Shown: piece after piece, positions 1 through 6,079 of the stretch
Layout: each line of letters opens with the position of its first letter
How positions within the stretch are numbered: position 1 is the first letter of the stretch
NCBI GenBank assembly: GCA_023405565.1
Contig: JAEXXW010000046.1
Coordinates: 1-6,079, forward strand
Origin: Pseudomonadota bacterium
GTDB lineage: Bacteria; Pseudomonadota; Alphaproteobacteria; Rhizobiales; Xanthobacteraceae
DNA length: 6,079 bases
Reading direction: 5' to 3'
Position numbers and translations under genes: made by a program
The notes under the pieces: model-generated
Told to the model about the DNA's origin: nothing
What the model saw: the letters and a program-made list of their open reading frames with translations, nothing else
The model's database searches: none

Positions 1-1
1 G

Positions 2-1672
2 CTGGAAGCAAACCTGATCAAGCGTTTGCGGCCACGCTTCAACGTATTGATGCGCGACGACAAGTCATTCCCCTATATCGTCATCACCAGGGATCATCCG
101 GCGCCGCAAATTCTCAAGCATCGCGGCGCACGCACGCGGGTTGGCGATTATTATGGCCCCTTCGCGTCCGTCTGGGCGGTCAACCGCACGATTACCGCGC
201 TCCAACGCGCGTTCCTGATCCGCTCATGCTCGGATGCCGTATTCGAAAGCCGGACGCGGCCCTGTCTGCTGTTCCAGATCAAGCGCTGCTCGGGTCCCTG
301 CACCGGCGAGATTGCGCAGGAGGATTACGCCGAACTGGTGCGCGAGGCGCGCGAATTCCTGTCCGGCAAAAGCTCTGCGGTGAAGGAAATGCTCGCGGCG
401 GAAATGGAAAAATCGTCCAGCACGCTCGATTTCGAGCGCGCTGCGATCTATCGCGACCGCCTCGCGGCGCTGTCGGCGATCCAATCGCAGCAGGGCGTCA
501 ATCTGCGCGGCGTCGAGGATGCCGACGTGTTCGCGATCCATCATGCCGGCGGCTATAATTGCGTGCAGGTCTTCTTCTTCCGCACCGGACAGAACTGGGG
601 CAATCGCGCTTATTTCCCGAAGGCCGATCGCGGCGTCGCACCGGACGAAGTGCTCAACGCCTTCATTGCGCAGTTCTATGACGACAAGCCGGTGCCGCGG
701 ACCATTCTTGTGTCCGAGGACTTGCCCGAGCGCGCCTTGCTCGCGGAAGCGCTTTCGACCAAGAGCGGCCACACTGTCGAGATCCAAAGACCGAAGCGCG
801 GCGAGAAACGCGACGTCGTCGAGCACGCGCTGGCCAATGCGCGCGAGGCGCTGGGGCGCAAGCTCGCCGAGACATCGTCGCAGCAGATTCTTTTGAAGTC
901 GCTGGCCGAGACCTTCCAGCTTGCGGAAACTCCGCGCCGGATCGAGGTCTATGACAATAGCCATATCCAGGGCTCGAATGCGGTCGGTGGCATGATCGTC
1001 GCAGGGCCGGAAGGCTTCATGAAAAACCAGTATCGCAAGTTCAACATCCGCTCCGACGATCTGACGCCGGGCGATGATTACGGAATGATGCGCGAGGTGC
1101 TGGAGCGGCGCTTCAAGCGGCTGCTGAACGAACATCCGCGCAACGGCGAAAAGGCCGAAGCGCTGGCCGAGCCGCTGGCGGCTGGCGCGGCCGAGGTCAT
1201 GCGGAGCGAAGACTCACCCTGGCCCGATCTCGTGATGATCGATGGTGGTCAGGGGCAACTTGCGGCCGCGCGGGAGACGCTGACTGCGCTGGGCGTCACC
1301 AATGTTCCACTGGTCGCCATCGCCAAGGGCCTCGACCGTGATGCCGGACGGGAAACCTTTTTCATTCCCGGCCGCGAACCATTCCGGCTGCCGCCCCGCG
1401 ATCCCCTGCTCTATTTTGTGGAAAGATTGCGCGACGAGGCCCACCGGTTCGCCATCGGCTCGCATCGCGCGCGACGCAAGCGCGATATTCGCGAGGGTGG
1501 GTTGCAGGAAATTCCGGGCATCGGACCAACACGCAAACGCGCCTTGCTTCATCATTTCGGTACGCTGAAAGCGATCGAGCGCGCTTCGCTGGCCGACCTC
1601 GCCAAAGTTCCAGGGATCAATGCCGATACCGCTCGCCGAATTTACAATTATTTCCACGACCGGCCCGCATAA
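2..1672 (+). CDS. uvrC: UvrABC system protein C (excinuclease subunit), 5'-truncated by the window
   Basis: UvrC makes both incisions, 3' and 5' of a DNA lesion, after UvrA and UvrB have loaded; it acts in the cytoplasm. The reading frame is open from base 2, so the gene starts before the window. The 556 visible residues begin with [15 protein letters not shown], the end of the GIY-YIG domain, so roughly the first hundred residues are missing (inferred from usual lengths near 600-700). Numbering the codon at base 2 as residue 1, four cysteines at 76, 88, 96 and 100 match the spacing of the UvrC iron-sulfur cluster ligands. A UVR (UvrB-binding) motif lies near 130-160. The C-terminal RNase H-like nuclease keeps its D318 (YDNSH), D414 (MIDGGQ) and H481 (EAHRF). 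A double helix-hairpin-helix DNA-binding region ([13 protein letters not shown], then [12 protein letters not shown]) occupies about 501-552. A TTG at 26 also lies in frame but is internal, not the start. The stop is TAA. Nothing looks damaged. Identification is very secure. Confidence 0.97.
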   Translation: MEANLIKRLRPRFNVLMRDDKSFPYIVITRDHPAPQILKHRGARTRVGDYYGPFASVWAVNRTITALQRAFLIRSCSDAVFESRTRPCLLFQIKRCSGPCTGEIAQEDYAELVREAREFLSGKSSAVKEMLAAEMEKSSSTLDFERAAIYRDRLAALSAIQSQQGVNLRGVEDADVFAIHHAGGYNCVQVFFFRTGQNWGNRAYFPKADRGVAPDEVLNAFIAQFYDDKPVPRTILVSEDLPERALLAEALSTKSGHTVEIQRPKRGEKRDVVEHALANAREALGRKLAETSSQQILLKSLAETFQLAETPRRIEVYDNSHIQGSNAVGGMIVAGPEGFMKNQYRKFNIRSDDLTPGDDYGMMREVLERRFKRLLNEHPRNGEKAEALAEPLAAGAAEVMRSEDSPWPDLVMIDGGQGQLAAARETLTALGVTNVPLVAIAKGLDRDAGRETFFIPGREPFRLPPRDPLLYFVERLRDEAHRFAIGSHRARRKRDIREGGLQEIPGIGPTRKRALLHHFGTLKAIERASLADLAKVPGINADTARRIYNYFHDRPA

Positions 1673-1675
1673 ACG

Positions 1676-1692
1676 CAGCAAAATGCTGTTTT
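1676..1692 (+). terminator. Weak terminator-like hairpin after uvrC
   Basis: CAGCA and TGCTG form a 5-bp stem around an AAA loop, followed directly by TTTT. It starts four bases after the uvrC stop codon. The shape is that of a rho-independent terminator, but the stem is short and the T-run has only four bases, so it may be leaky or accidental. If it works, it would partly separate uvrC from pgsA. Confidence 0.3.
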
Positions 1693-1765
1693 AACGGGAT
1701 GGGACAAATCGCCCTTTCCTGTCCGGCGGGTTGACGCGGCAGGGTCGGAAGTGTTCGGTGAGTTA

Positions 1766-2422
1766 ATGGACTCCGTATCCACGCAACGCGTTGCGGGCCG
1801 GGCTTTTTCCCTGCCCAACGTTCTGACCTATTGCCGGATCGCGGCCGTGCCGCTGGTCGTGGCTTGCATGTATTGGCAGGCCATTCTCCAGGGCGGCCTG
1901 TGGCTGCGCGTGGTTGCGCTGGTGATTTTCATCGCTGCCGGCATCACCGACTTTTTTGACGGCTATCTGGCGCGTTCCTGGGGCCAGCAATCGGCCCTCG
2001 GCCGGATGCTCGATCCGATTGCCGACAAGCTTCTGGTCTCCGCCTGCCTGCTGATGCTGGCGGCTGACGAGACCATAAAGGGCTGGTCGCTGTTTGCCGC
2101 CATCATCATCCTGTGCCGGGAAATCCTGGTATCGGGCCTGCGCGAATATCTCGCCGAATTGCAGGTCAGCGTGCCGGTGACCCAGCTCGCCAAATGGAAA
2201 ACGACCCTGCAGCTTGTGGCCATCGGCTTCCTGCTCGGCGGCGAGGCGGTGGACACCAGCCTGCCCTCAGCCATGCTCGACTGGCGCTGGAAGATCGGCG
2301 AAGACCCATTACCTCTCACCACGACGGTTGGCATCGTGCTGTTGTGGATTTCGGCGCTGCTGACGCTCTATACCGGCTGGGACTATTTCCGGGCGGGGCT
2401 GCGCCATATCATCGAGGAATGA
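1766..2422 (+). CDS. pgsA: CDP-diacylglycerol--glycerol-3-phosphate 3-phosphatidyltransferase (phosphatidylglycerophosphate synthase)
   Basis: PgsA is an inner-membrane enzyme that joins CDP-diacylglycerol and glycerol 3-phosphate to give phosphatidylglycerophosphate and CMP, the committed step to phosphatidylglycerol and cardiolipin. The CDP-alcohol phosphatidyltransferase signature DxxDGxxAR-x8-GxxxDxxxD is complete. Its four aspartates are D62, D65, D83 and D87 when counted from the ATG at 1766. The N-terminal SLPNVLTYCRI segment is typical of PgsA, and several hydrophobic stretches suit a multi-pass membrane protein; the last one is TVGIVLLWISALLTLY. The product has 218 residues, longer than the 182 of E. 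coli, partly from a segment of about 30 residues before the last membrane span. The start is uncertain. ATG 1766 has GGTGA four bases upstream, while an in-frame GTG at 1751, with AGGG upstream, would add five residues. The gene follows uvrC by about 90 bases and overlaps moaD by ATGA. Confidence 0.95.
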   Translation: MDSVSTQRVAGRAFSLPNVLTYCRIAAVPLVVACMYWQAILQGGLWLRVVALVIFIAAGITDFFDGYLARSWGQQSALGRMLDPIADKLLVSACLLMLAADETIKGWSLFAAIIILCREILVSGLREYLAELQVSVPVTQLAKWKTTLQLVAIGFLLGGEAVDTSLPSAMLDWRWKIGEDPLPLTTTVGIVLLWISALLTLYTGWDYFRAGLRHIIEE

Positions 2423-2679
2423 TGAGCCTGAAGCTTCGGTATTTCGCGTGGGTTCGCGAGCGTGTCGGAAAGACCGAGGAAGATATCAATCCTCCGGCGG
2501 ACGTCACGACCATCGCGGACCTGATGAACTGGCTTTCCGGCCGCGGCGAGGAATACGCGCATGCCTTCGAAAACCGCAAGGTGATCCGCGCGGCAATCGA
2601 CCGCAACCATGCCCAGCCGGGCACCACCATCGCCGGCGCGCGCGAGATCGCATTCTTCCCGCCGATGACCGGCGGCTGA
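2419..2679 (+). CDS. moaD: Molybdopterin synthase sulfur-carrier subunit MoaD
   Basis: MoaD is the small ubiquitin-like subunit of molybdopterin synthase. Its C-terminal glycine is activated and turned into a thiocarboxylate, which supplies the dithiolene sulfurs that convert precursor Z (cPMP) to molybdopterin in the cytoplasm. The 86-residue product ends exactly in the diagnostic di-glycine (PPMTGG), and its length matches the 81 residues of E. coli MoaD. The N-terminal strand LKLRYFAWVRERVG is also typical. There are two adjacent ATG codons, at 2419 and 2422. The GAGGA at 2414-2418 abuts the first and stands three bases from the second, so either may be used. The first ATG overlaps the pgsA stop as ATGA, which suggests translational coupling. 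The neighbour moaE encodes the partner subunit, and this context makes the call firm. Other ubiquitin-like carriers such as ThiS also end in GG, but the moaE neighbour argues against them. Confidence 0.93.
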   Translation: MMSLKLRYFAWVRERVGKTEEDINPPADVTTIADLMNWLSGRGEEYAHAFENRKVIRAAIDRNHAQPGTTIAGAREIAFFPPMTGG

Positions 2680-2699
2680 CACGACAACCCGGGCGAGCG

Positions 2700-3179
2700 A
2701 TGAGCACAACCATCCGCCTGCAACGCGACGATTTCGATGCCGGTGTGGAAACGGCCAAGCTCACGCAGGGCCGAACCGATATTGGCGCCGTCGTCACCTT
2801 TGCCGGCATTTGCCGCGATCATGAAGGCGGCCGTGGCGTCACGGCGATGACGCTCGAGCACTATCCGGGCATGGCGGAAGACGAGATTGCACGGCACGTC
2901 TCCGAGGCGGAAGCGCGCTGGCCGCTGCTCGGCGTGACCGTGATCCATCGCTATGGGCGCATGCTGCCCGGCGACAACATCGTCCTCGTTGCGACGGCCT
3001 CCGCTCATCGCGAGGCGGCCTTCGAGGCGGCATCCTTTCTGATGGATTATCTGAAAACCCGCGCGCCGTTCTGGAAACTGGAAGAACGCGCGGACGGGCA
3101 CGACTGGGTCGCGGCGAAAGAAACGGACGATGTCGCGGCCGCGCGCTGGGGGCGCAGCGACAAGGATGCGGCGGAATAG
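2700..3179 (+). CDS. moaE: Molybdopterin synthase catalytic subunit MoaE
   Basis: MoaE is the catalytic subunit of the MoaD2-MoaE2 molybdopterin synthase heterotetramer, which adds the dithiolene sulfurs to cyclic pyranopterin monophosphate. The 159-residue product aligns without effort to E. coli MoaE through GAVVTFAGICRD, LEHYPGMAEDEI, VIHRYGRMLPGD, SAHREAAFEA and MDYLKTRAPFWK. The key residues fall on the same numbers as I recall for E. coli: R39, H103, R104, K119 and K126. The ATG at 2700 follows the moaD stop by 20 bases and has only a weak GGGCGAG ribosome-binding region, so translation may partly depend on moaD. The C-terminal tail after WVAAKETDD is hydrophilic and probably variable. 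No other moa or mog genes lie within the window, so the earlier pathway steps must be encoded elsewhere. The call is secure. Confidence 0.96.
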   Translation: MSTTIRLQRDDFDAGVETAKLTQGRTDIGAVVTFAGICRDHEGGRGVTAMTLEHYPGMAEDEIARHVSEAEARWPLLGVTVIHRYGRMLPGDNIVLVATASAHREAAFEAASFLMDYLKTRAPFWKLEERADGHDWVAAKETDDVAAARWGRSDKDAAE

Positions 3180-3186
3180 TTGCTTA

Positions 3187-3216
3187 TTGTCGTCCCCGCG
3201 CAGGCGGGGACGACAA
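3187..3216. repeat. Perfect 13-bp inverted repeat (REP-like hairpin) between convergent genes
   Basis: TTGTCGTCCCCGC (3187-3199) and GCGGGGACGACAA (3204-3216) are exact reverse complements around the loop GCAG. The hairpin sits between the stop of moaE (3179) and the stop of the minus-strand aminotransferase (3237), so it could end transcripts from both sides or protect their 3' ends. Neither side has a T-run, so it is not a canonical intrinsic terminator. Its core, GTC-x-TCCCCGC followed by GCGGGGA, resembles short palindromes scattered between genes in Bradyrhizobium-like genomes. That resemblance is from memory and needs a genome-wide copy count. Confidence 0.75.
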
Positions 3217-3236
3217 CGTAAATTGATGCGGTTAGC

Positions 3237-4121
3237 TCAAGCCGCGCGCGACTTGGGTTGCACTTCAGCCGTGTAGTCGTCCATCAGCTGCTTGGTGATG
3301 GCGGCGGGGGTAAATTTCCAGTCGGCGATTTCGGCAACGGCGGTGACTTCGGCCGCACTGCCGGTGATGAAGCACTCCGAAAAGCCCGTCAGTTCATCCG
3401 GCAGAATGCGGCGTTCGATCACCTCGAAACCGCGGCGCTTGGCAAGCTCGATCACCGTCTTGCGCGTGATGCCGGCCAGGAAACAGTCGGCGATCGGCGT
3501 GTGGATCTTGCCATCCTTGATGAAGAAGATGTTGGCGCCGGTGCATTCCGCAACGCGCCCTTCCCAGTCCAGCATCATCGCATCGGCATAGCCACGCCGT
3601 TCTGCACGATGTTTCGAGATCGTGCAGATCATGTAGAGCCCAGCCGCCTTGGCAAGGCTCGGGGCCGTGCGCGGATCCGGCCGGCGATATTCGGCAAGAT
3701 CGAGCCGAATCCCCTTCAGCCGCTGCTCGGGATCGAAATAGCTCGGCCATTGCCAGGTCGCGATGGCGAGATGAATTGTGTTGCCTTGGGCAGACACGCC
3801 CAGCTGGTCCGAACCGCGCCAGGCGATCGGACGTACATAGGCATCCTTCATGCCGTTCTTCTCGAGGACGAGCCGCTTGGCCGCATCGATTTCGGCGACG
3901 CTATAGGGAATCTCGAAGTCGAGGATATTCGCCGACCTTCTCAGGCGCTCGGAATGCTCCGTGCACTTGAAGATTTCACCGCCATAGGCGCGCTCCCCCT
4001 CGAATACGGCGCTGGCGTAATGCAGCCCGTGGGTGAGGACATGGATCTTCGCCTCGGGTCCCGGCACAAGCTTACCGTCGAACCAGATCATGCCTGGCAA
4101 CTGGTCAAAGGGGACGGCCAT
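3237..4121 (-). CDS. ilvE: Branched-chain amino acid aminotransferase (PLP fold type IV)
   Basis: This enzyme moves the amino group between glutamate and the 2-oxo acids of leucine, isoleucine and valine, the last biosynthetic step and the first catabolic one. It is cytoplasmic and uses pyridoxal 5'-phosphate. Counting from the ATG at 4121, the 294-residue protein has the lysine expected to bind PLP at K158 (PSLAKAAGLY). It also has the fold-IV features ECTGANIFFIKDG, LAGITRKTV and TGSAAEVTAV, and the N-terminal HGLHYASAVFEGERAY segment. Length is normal for the family. ATG 4121 is preferred because a strong AGGAGG lies six bases upstream; a GTG directly before it, at 4124, would be only three bases from that site. 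The gene is convergent with moaE and divergent from the MarR-type gene. D-amino-acid transaminase and 4-amino-4-deoxychorismate lyase share the fold, but the motifs and length fit IlvE best. Confidence 0.93.
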   Translation of the reverse strand: MAVPFDQLPGMIWFDGKLVPGPEAKIHVLTHGLHYASAVFEGERAYGGEIFKCTEHSERLRRSANILDFEIPYSVAEIDAAKRLVLEKNGMKDAYVRPIAWRGSDQLGVSAQGNTIHLAIATWQWPSYFDPEQRLKGIRLDLAEYRRPDPRTAPSLAKAAGLYMICTISKHRAERRGYADAMMLDWEGRVAECTGANIFFIKDGKIHTPIADCFLAGITRKTVIELAKRRGFEVIERRILPDELTGFSECFITGSAAEVTAVAEIADWKFTPAAITKQLMDDYTAEVQPKSRAA

Positions 4122-4125
4122 CACG

Positions 4126-4133
4126 TTCCTCCT
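4126..4133 (-). promoter_or_regulatory. Strong Shine-Dalgarno site for ilvE
   Basis: On the minus strand the sequence reads AGGAGGAA, with six bases between AGGAGG and the ATG at 4121. It is the clearest ribosome-binding site in the window and decides the start in favour of that ATG over the GTG at 4124. Confidence 0.8.
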
Positions 4134-4197
4134 GAAGGGAACTTAGGCCGCGGCGGGGTCCGTCAACGGAGCCCGATTTTGCGTCGCGGGCCAAGTC

Positions 4198-4225
4198 CCA
4201 TTATGGTTTTACCGGCTCGTGTAAA
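4198..4225 (-). promoter_or_regulatory. Possible promoter of ilvE
   Basis: Reading the minus strand, TTTACA (4225-4220) resembles a -35 box, and TAATGG (16-base spacer) or CATAAT (14-base spacer) could serve as -10. A run of seven T precedes the -35. This is the most AT-rich part of the ilvE upstream region, about 75 bases before the start codon. Neither spacing is ideal, and alphaproteobacterial promoters are loosely conserved, so this is only a candidate. Confidence 0.3.
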
Positions 4226-4317
4226 AAAATCGATGTCAGAACCGGCCGAATTCGCCGCCGGGGTTTCCAGCAGGATATTTCGTTCAACCTGCTCTTTGAG
4301 TAACAATCTGCCAGAAA

Positions 4318-4345
4318 TATGTCAATATGGCTGACATAACTGACA
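4318..4345. promoter_or_regulatory. Candidate operator: TATGTCA/TGACATA inverted repeat plus a third TGACA half-site
   Basis: TATGTCA (4318-4324) and TGACATA (4332-4338) are a perfect 7-bp inverted repeat with a 7-base spacer. A further CTGACA at 4340-4345 repeats the CTGACA at 4331-4336 at a distance of nine bases. The cluster ends 16 bases before the ATG of the MarR-family gene. MarR proteins bind as dimers to palindromes close to their own start and often repress themselves, so autoregulation is the natural guess. A TTGAGT at 4296-4301, sixteen bases before TATGTC, might be the -35 of a promoter that this site overlaps. No direct evidence shows which protein binds. Confidence 0.5.
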
Positions 4346-4361
4346 GCGGTGCCATACCATC

Positions 4362-4898
4362 ATGCCAGCGCCTCAACTTCGTGACCCCATGCCTTCCGCA
4401 GAAATGCCGCCGTCTCACGGCAGCGAACCGATCTGGGATCTGATCGAATTGTTGTTTTTCGCCTATCGCGATTTTGTCGGCGACGCCGACGAAGCGCTCG
4501 CGGAATTTGGCTTTGGCCGCGCCCACCATCGCGTCCTGCACTTCGTGACACGGCACCCGGGCATGACGGTGGCCGATTTGCTGGAGATCCTGAATATCAC
4601 CAAGCAATCATTGGCGCGTGTTCTCAAGCAACTGGTTGATGAGGGCTACGTGTTGCAGAAAGAAGGGGCCAATGATCGCCGACAGCGCCTTCTTTATGCC
4701 ACGCCGCCGGGCGAAGCGCTGGCCATGAAACTTGCCGCCCTGCAAACACAGCGGATCGCCCGAGCCCTTGACGATATCGGACCCGGAGCGCGAGAGGAGG
4801 CCCGCCGTTTCCTGCTCGCAATGATCAATGGCCGCAATCGCGAGCATGTGCTCCAGCTCATTGCGCGTGCCGACCGCTTGAGACAAGGTCAGCCGTAG
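4362..4898 (+). CDS. petP: MarR-family winged helix-turn-helix regulator, PetP-like
   Basis: This is a DNA-binding regulator of 178 residues, expected to be a cytoplasmic dimer. Helices at about 22-47 and 118-175 would form the dimer interface. Between them, TVADLLEILNI (69-79) and TKQSLARVLKQLVDEGYV (80-97) form the helix-turn-helix, and residues 98-116 form the wing with the family's DRR motif (105-107). The gene directly precedes an OmpR-type response regulator with a 10-base gap. The same MarR-plus-OmpR order is known as petP-petR in Rhodobacter capsulatus, where, as I recall, both are needed for cytochrome bc1 expression. The symbol rests on that context and general likeness, so it is tentative. 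The first ATG has no evident ribosome-binding site; other in-frame ATGs at 4389 and 4404 would still leave the whole domain intact. A candidate operator lies immediately upstream. The ligand, if any, is unknown. Confidence 0.85.
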   Translation: MPAPQLRDPMPSAEMPPSHGSEPIWDLIELLFFAYRDFVGDADEALAEFGFGRAHHRVLHFVTRHPGMTVADLLEILNITKQSLARVLKQLVDEGYVLQKEGANDRRQRLLYATPPGEALAMKLAALQTQRIARALDDIGPGAREEARRFLLAMINGRNREHVLQLIARADRLRQGQP

Positions 4899-4908
4899 AG
4901 GCATTTGC

Positions 4909-5622
4909 ATGGCTCTTGGCGCAGCACCCGCAATTCCCGCCGATGACGCTCCGCACCTTCTGGTGGTGGATGACGACAGACGCATTCGTGATCTTCTGTC
5001 TCGCTTCCTGACCGCGGAAGGTTATCGCGTGACCACTGCCGTCGATGCGGCAGAGGCGCGCGCGAAGCTCGGCGGATTGCATTTCGATCTGTTGATCCTC
5101 GACGTGATGATGCCGGGCGAAAGCGGCTTCGATCTCGCAAAATCACTGCGCGAGACGTCCACCGTTCCGATCCTCATGCTGACCGCGCGAGACGAAAGCG
5201 CGATGCGTATTGAAGGCCTGCAGATCGGCGCCGACGATTACGTCGCCAAGCCGTTCGAACCACGCGAGCTGTCATTGCGGATCGGCAATATCCTCAAACG
5301 CGCGCAGCCGGTGGCCGCGCCGCAAATCGAGTCTGTCCGCTTCGGCGATTTCGTCTTCCATATCGCGCGCGGCGAATTGCGGCGTGGCGAGGAGATCGTC
5401 CGCCTCACCGATCGCGAGCGCGATATGCTTCGCATTCTGTCGGCGACGCCGGGCGAAACAGTGCCCCGCCTATCACTGACCGGTAATGACCCAGCCGCCA
5501 ACGAGCGCGCGGTCGACGTGCAGGTGAACCGGCTGCGTCGCAAGATCGAACGCGACCCGGCCAATCCTCTTTTCGTGCAGACTGTCCGCGGAATCGGTTA
5601 TCGCCTCGTCGTGTCTCCGTGA
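4909..5622 (+). CDS. petR: OmpR/PhoB-family two-component response regulator, PetR-like
   Basis: The 237-residue protein has an N-terminal receiver domain (about 16-132) with all key residues: acidic pair D21 and D22, phosphoacceptor D65 (LLILDVMMPG), T92 and K114 (AKPFEP). A C-terminal OmpR-type winged-helix domain (about 140-237) carries LTDRERDML, then RAVDVQVNRLRRKIERD, and ends in TVRGIGYRL. Phosphorylation at D65 by a sensor kinase should control DNA binding. The stretch between the first helix and the recognition helix is shorter than in PhoB, a feature I associate with the PetR group. The ATG at 4909 has AGAGG seven bases upstream, and that site overlaps the stop codon of the MarR-type gene, so the two are surely co-transcribed. 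The next gene downstream is probably the partner kinase. The response-regulator call is secure; the petR symbol and any role in cytochrome bc1 control are inferred from family and gene order. No petABC genes are in the window. Confidence 0.93.
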   Translation: MALGAAPAIPADDAPHLLVVDDDRRIRDLLSRFLTAEGYRVTTAVDAAEARAKLGGLHFDLLILDVMMPGESGFDLAKSLRETSTVPILMLTARDESAMRIEGLQIGADDYVAKPFEPRELSLRIGNILKRAQPVAAPQIESVRFGDFVFHIARGELRRGEEIVRLTDRERDMLRILSATPGETVPRLSLTGNDPAANERAVDVQVNRLRRKIERDPANPLFVQTVRGIGYRLVVSP

Positions 5623-5630
5623 GGACGAGC

Positions 5631-5708
5631 ATGACACCGGAACGGGCTTGGCGGTTTTCGGATGACCTCGCGCTCCGTGCAAGCTTGCAATATACGAGCC
5701 TGCAATGA
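5631..5708 (+). CDS. Possible 25-codon leader ORF between response regulator and sensor
   Basis: A 25-residue ORF starts MTPERAWRFSDD and ends SLQ. Its ATG has a GAGG (5621-5624) six bases upstream, which is better than the ribosome-binding site of the sensor gene that follows. Its TGA overlaps the sensor's ATG as ATGA (5705-5708). This arrangement would let ribosomes that finish the small ORF restart on the sensor gene. The peptide resembles nothing I know and has no membrane segment. It may be chance, a coupling device, or the remains of a longer 5' end of the sensor gene. Confidence 0.35.
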   Translation: MTPERAWRFSDDLALRASLQYTSLQ

Positions 5709-6079
5709 CCAGTCTCGATGTCGGCATCGCAACGATCCGCTCTGCGGCCCATCGCGTCAGCGCCGGCTGGGACCGGCTCGGCAAGTCGATCAAGCGCTTC
5801 ATGCCGACCGGCCTTTACGCACGCGCTCTCCTGATCATCATCGCACCCATGGTGATCCTGCAATCGGTCGTCGCCTTCGTGTTCATGGAGCGGCACTGGA
5901 ATTCGGTCACGCAGAAATTGTCGGCCTCGGTCGTGTCCGATATCGCCGCGCTGATCGACGTCTATCGTCTCTATCCGCAGGACCCGCAGAACAACCAGAT
6001 CCGCAAAATCGCGCAGGAGCGGCTGGGCCTTGTCGTCGATTTCCTGCCCGCGACGGAAATGCCGCCACCGGGACCAAAG
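5705..6079 (+). CDS. Membrane sensor protein, probably the cognate histidine kinase (3'-truncated by the window)
   Basis: The frame stays open from the ATG at 5705 to the window end, giving 125 residues of an unfinished protein. A basic amphipathic N-terminus (to about 37) leads into one clear membrane segment, ARALLIIIAPMVILQSVVAF (about 40-59). After it comes FMERHWNSV and then a hydrophilic region, beginning KLSASVVSDIAALIDVYR, that is likely to be periplasmic. The position right after an OmpR-type response regulator and the N-terminal topology match sensor histidine kinases of EnvZ-like type. The HAMP, DHp and ATP-binding domains would all lie beyond the window, so no catalytic residue can be seen and the kinase call is inferred. 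No start codon occurs further upstream in frame before a TGA at 5663. The ribosome-binding site is weak, and the ATG overlaps the stop of a 25-codon ORF. Confidence 0.8.
   Translation, partial: MTSLDVGIATIRSAAHRVSAGWDRLGKSIKRFMPTGLYARALLIIIAPMVILQSVVAFVFMERHWNSVTQKLSASVVSDIAALIDVYRLYPQDPQNNQIRKIAQERLGLVVDFLPATEMPPPGPK

Noticed and set aside
26..28. TTG as the start codon of uvrC
   Set aside because: The frame is open upstream and encodes LEANLIKR, a conserved UvrC segment, so the real start lies before the window.
224..1135. A 303-codon open frame on the minus strand inside uvrC
   Set aside because: It is antisense to conserved UvrC domains and its composition is that of a mirrored high-G+C codon pattern; no family features.
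1702..1724. GGACA...TGTCC inverted repeat between uvrC and pgsA
   Set aside because: The arms are only five bases with a 13-base loop, which is expected by chance and has no T-run or operator context.
1731..1759. TTGACG as a possible -35 box for a pgsA promoter
   Set aside because: No acceptable -10 box lies 16-18 bases downstream; the expected place is G+C-rich and runs into the start region of pgsA.
2409..3101. A 230-codon open frame on the minus strand across moaD and moaE
   Set aside because: Both plus-strand genes carry conserved catalytic residues, so this frame is a shadow.
3258..4334. A 358-codon open frame on the plus strand opposite ilvE
   Set aside because: It is almost wholly antisense to a well-supported aminotransferase gene, has no recognisable domain, and long antisense frames are common in G+C-rich DNA.

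Overview
This window looks like ordinary chromosomal core DNA from an alphaproteobacterium, most likely of the order Hyphomicrobiales (Rhizobiales) near Bradyrhizobium, Afipia, Nitrobacter or Rhodopseudomonas. That placement is inferred from the high G+C content, from the gene order uvrC-pgsA-moaD-moaE, and from the character of the proteins. I see no insertion sequence, phage gene, CRISPR array, tRNA or rRNA, and no convincing new multi-gene system.

Left half, plus strand: the window opens inside uvrC (nucleotide excision repair), whose first part, including most of the GIY-YIG nuclease domain, lies outside. After a short gap comes pgsA (phosphatidylglycerophosphate synthase). It overlaps moaD by four bases (ATGA), and moaE follows 20 bases later. 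MoaD and MoaE are the two subunits of molybdopterin synthase, so a phospholipid gene and a molybdenum-cofactor pair probably share a transcript. That set ends at a perfect 13-bp inverted repeat lying between two convergent genes.

Right half: on the minus strand is a branched-chain amino acid aminotransferase gene (ilvE-like). Divergent from it on the plus strand is a three-gene regulatory set: a MarR-family regulator, an OmpR-family response regulator, and the first 125 codons of a membrane sensor protein that is probably the partner histidine kinase. The first two resemble the petP-petR pair known from Rhodobacter capsulatus. The ilvE/MarR intergenic region carries several TGTCA/TGACA half-sites, including a perfect inverted repeat just upstream of the MarR gene, which is a good candidate operator.

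The points most worth a second look are this candidate operator, a 25-codon ORF lying between the response regulator and the sensor and overlapping the sensor start by ATGA, the palindrome between moaE and ilvE, and the compact DNA-binding domain of the response regulator.
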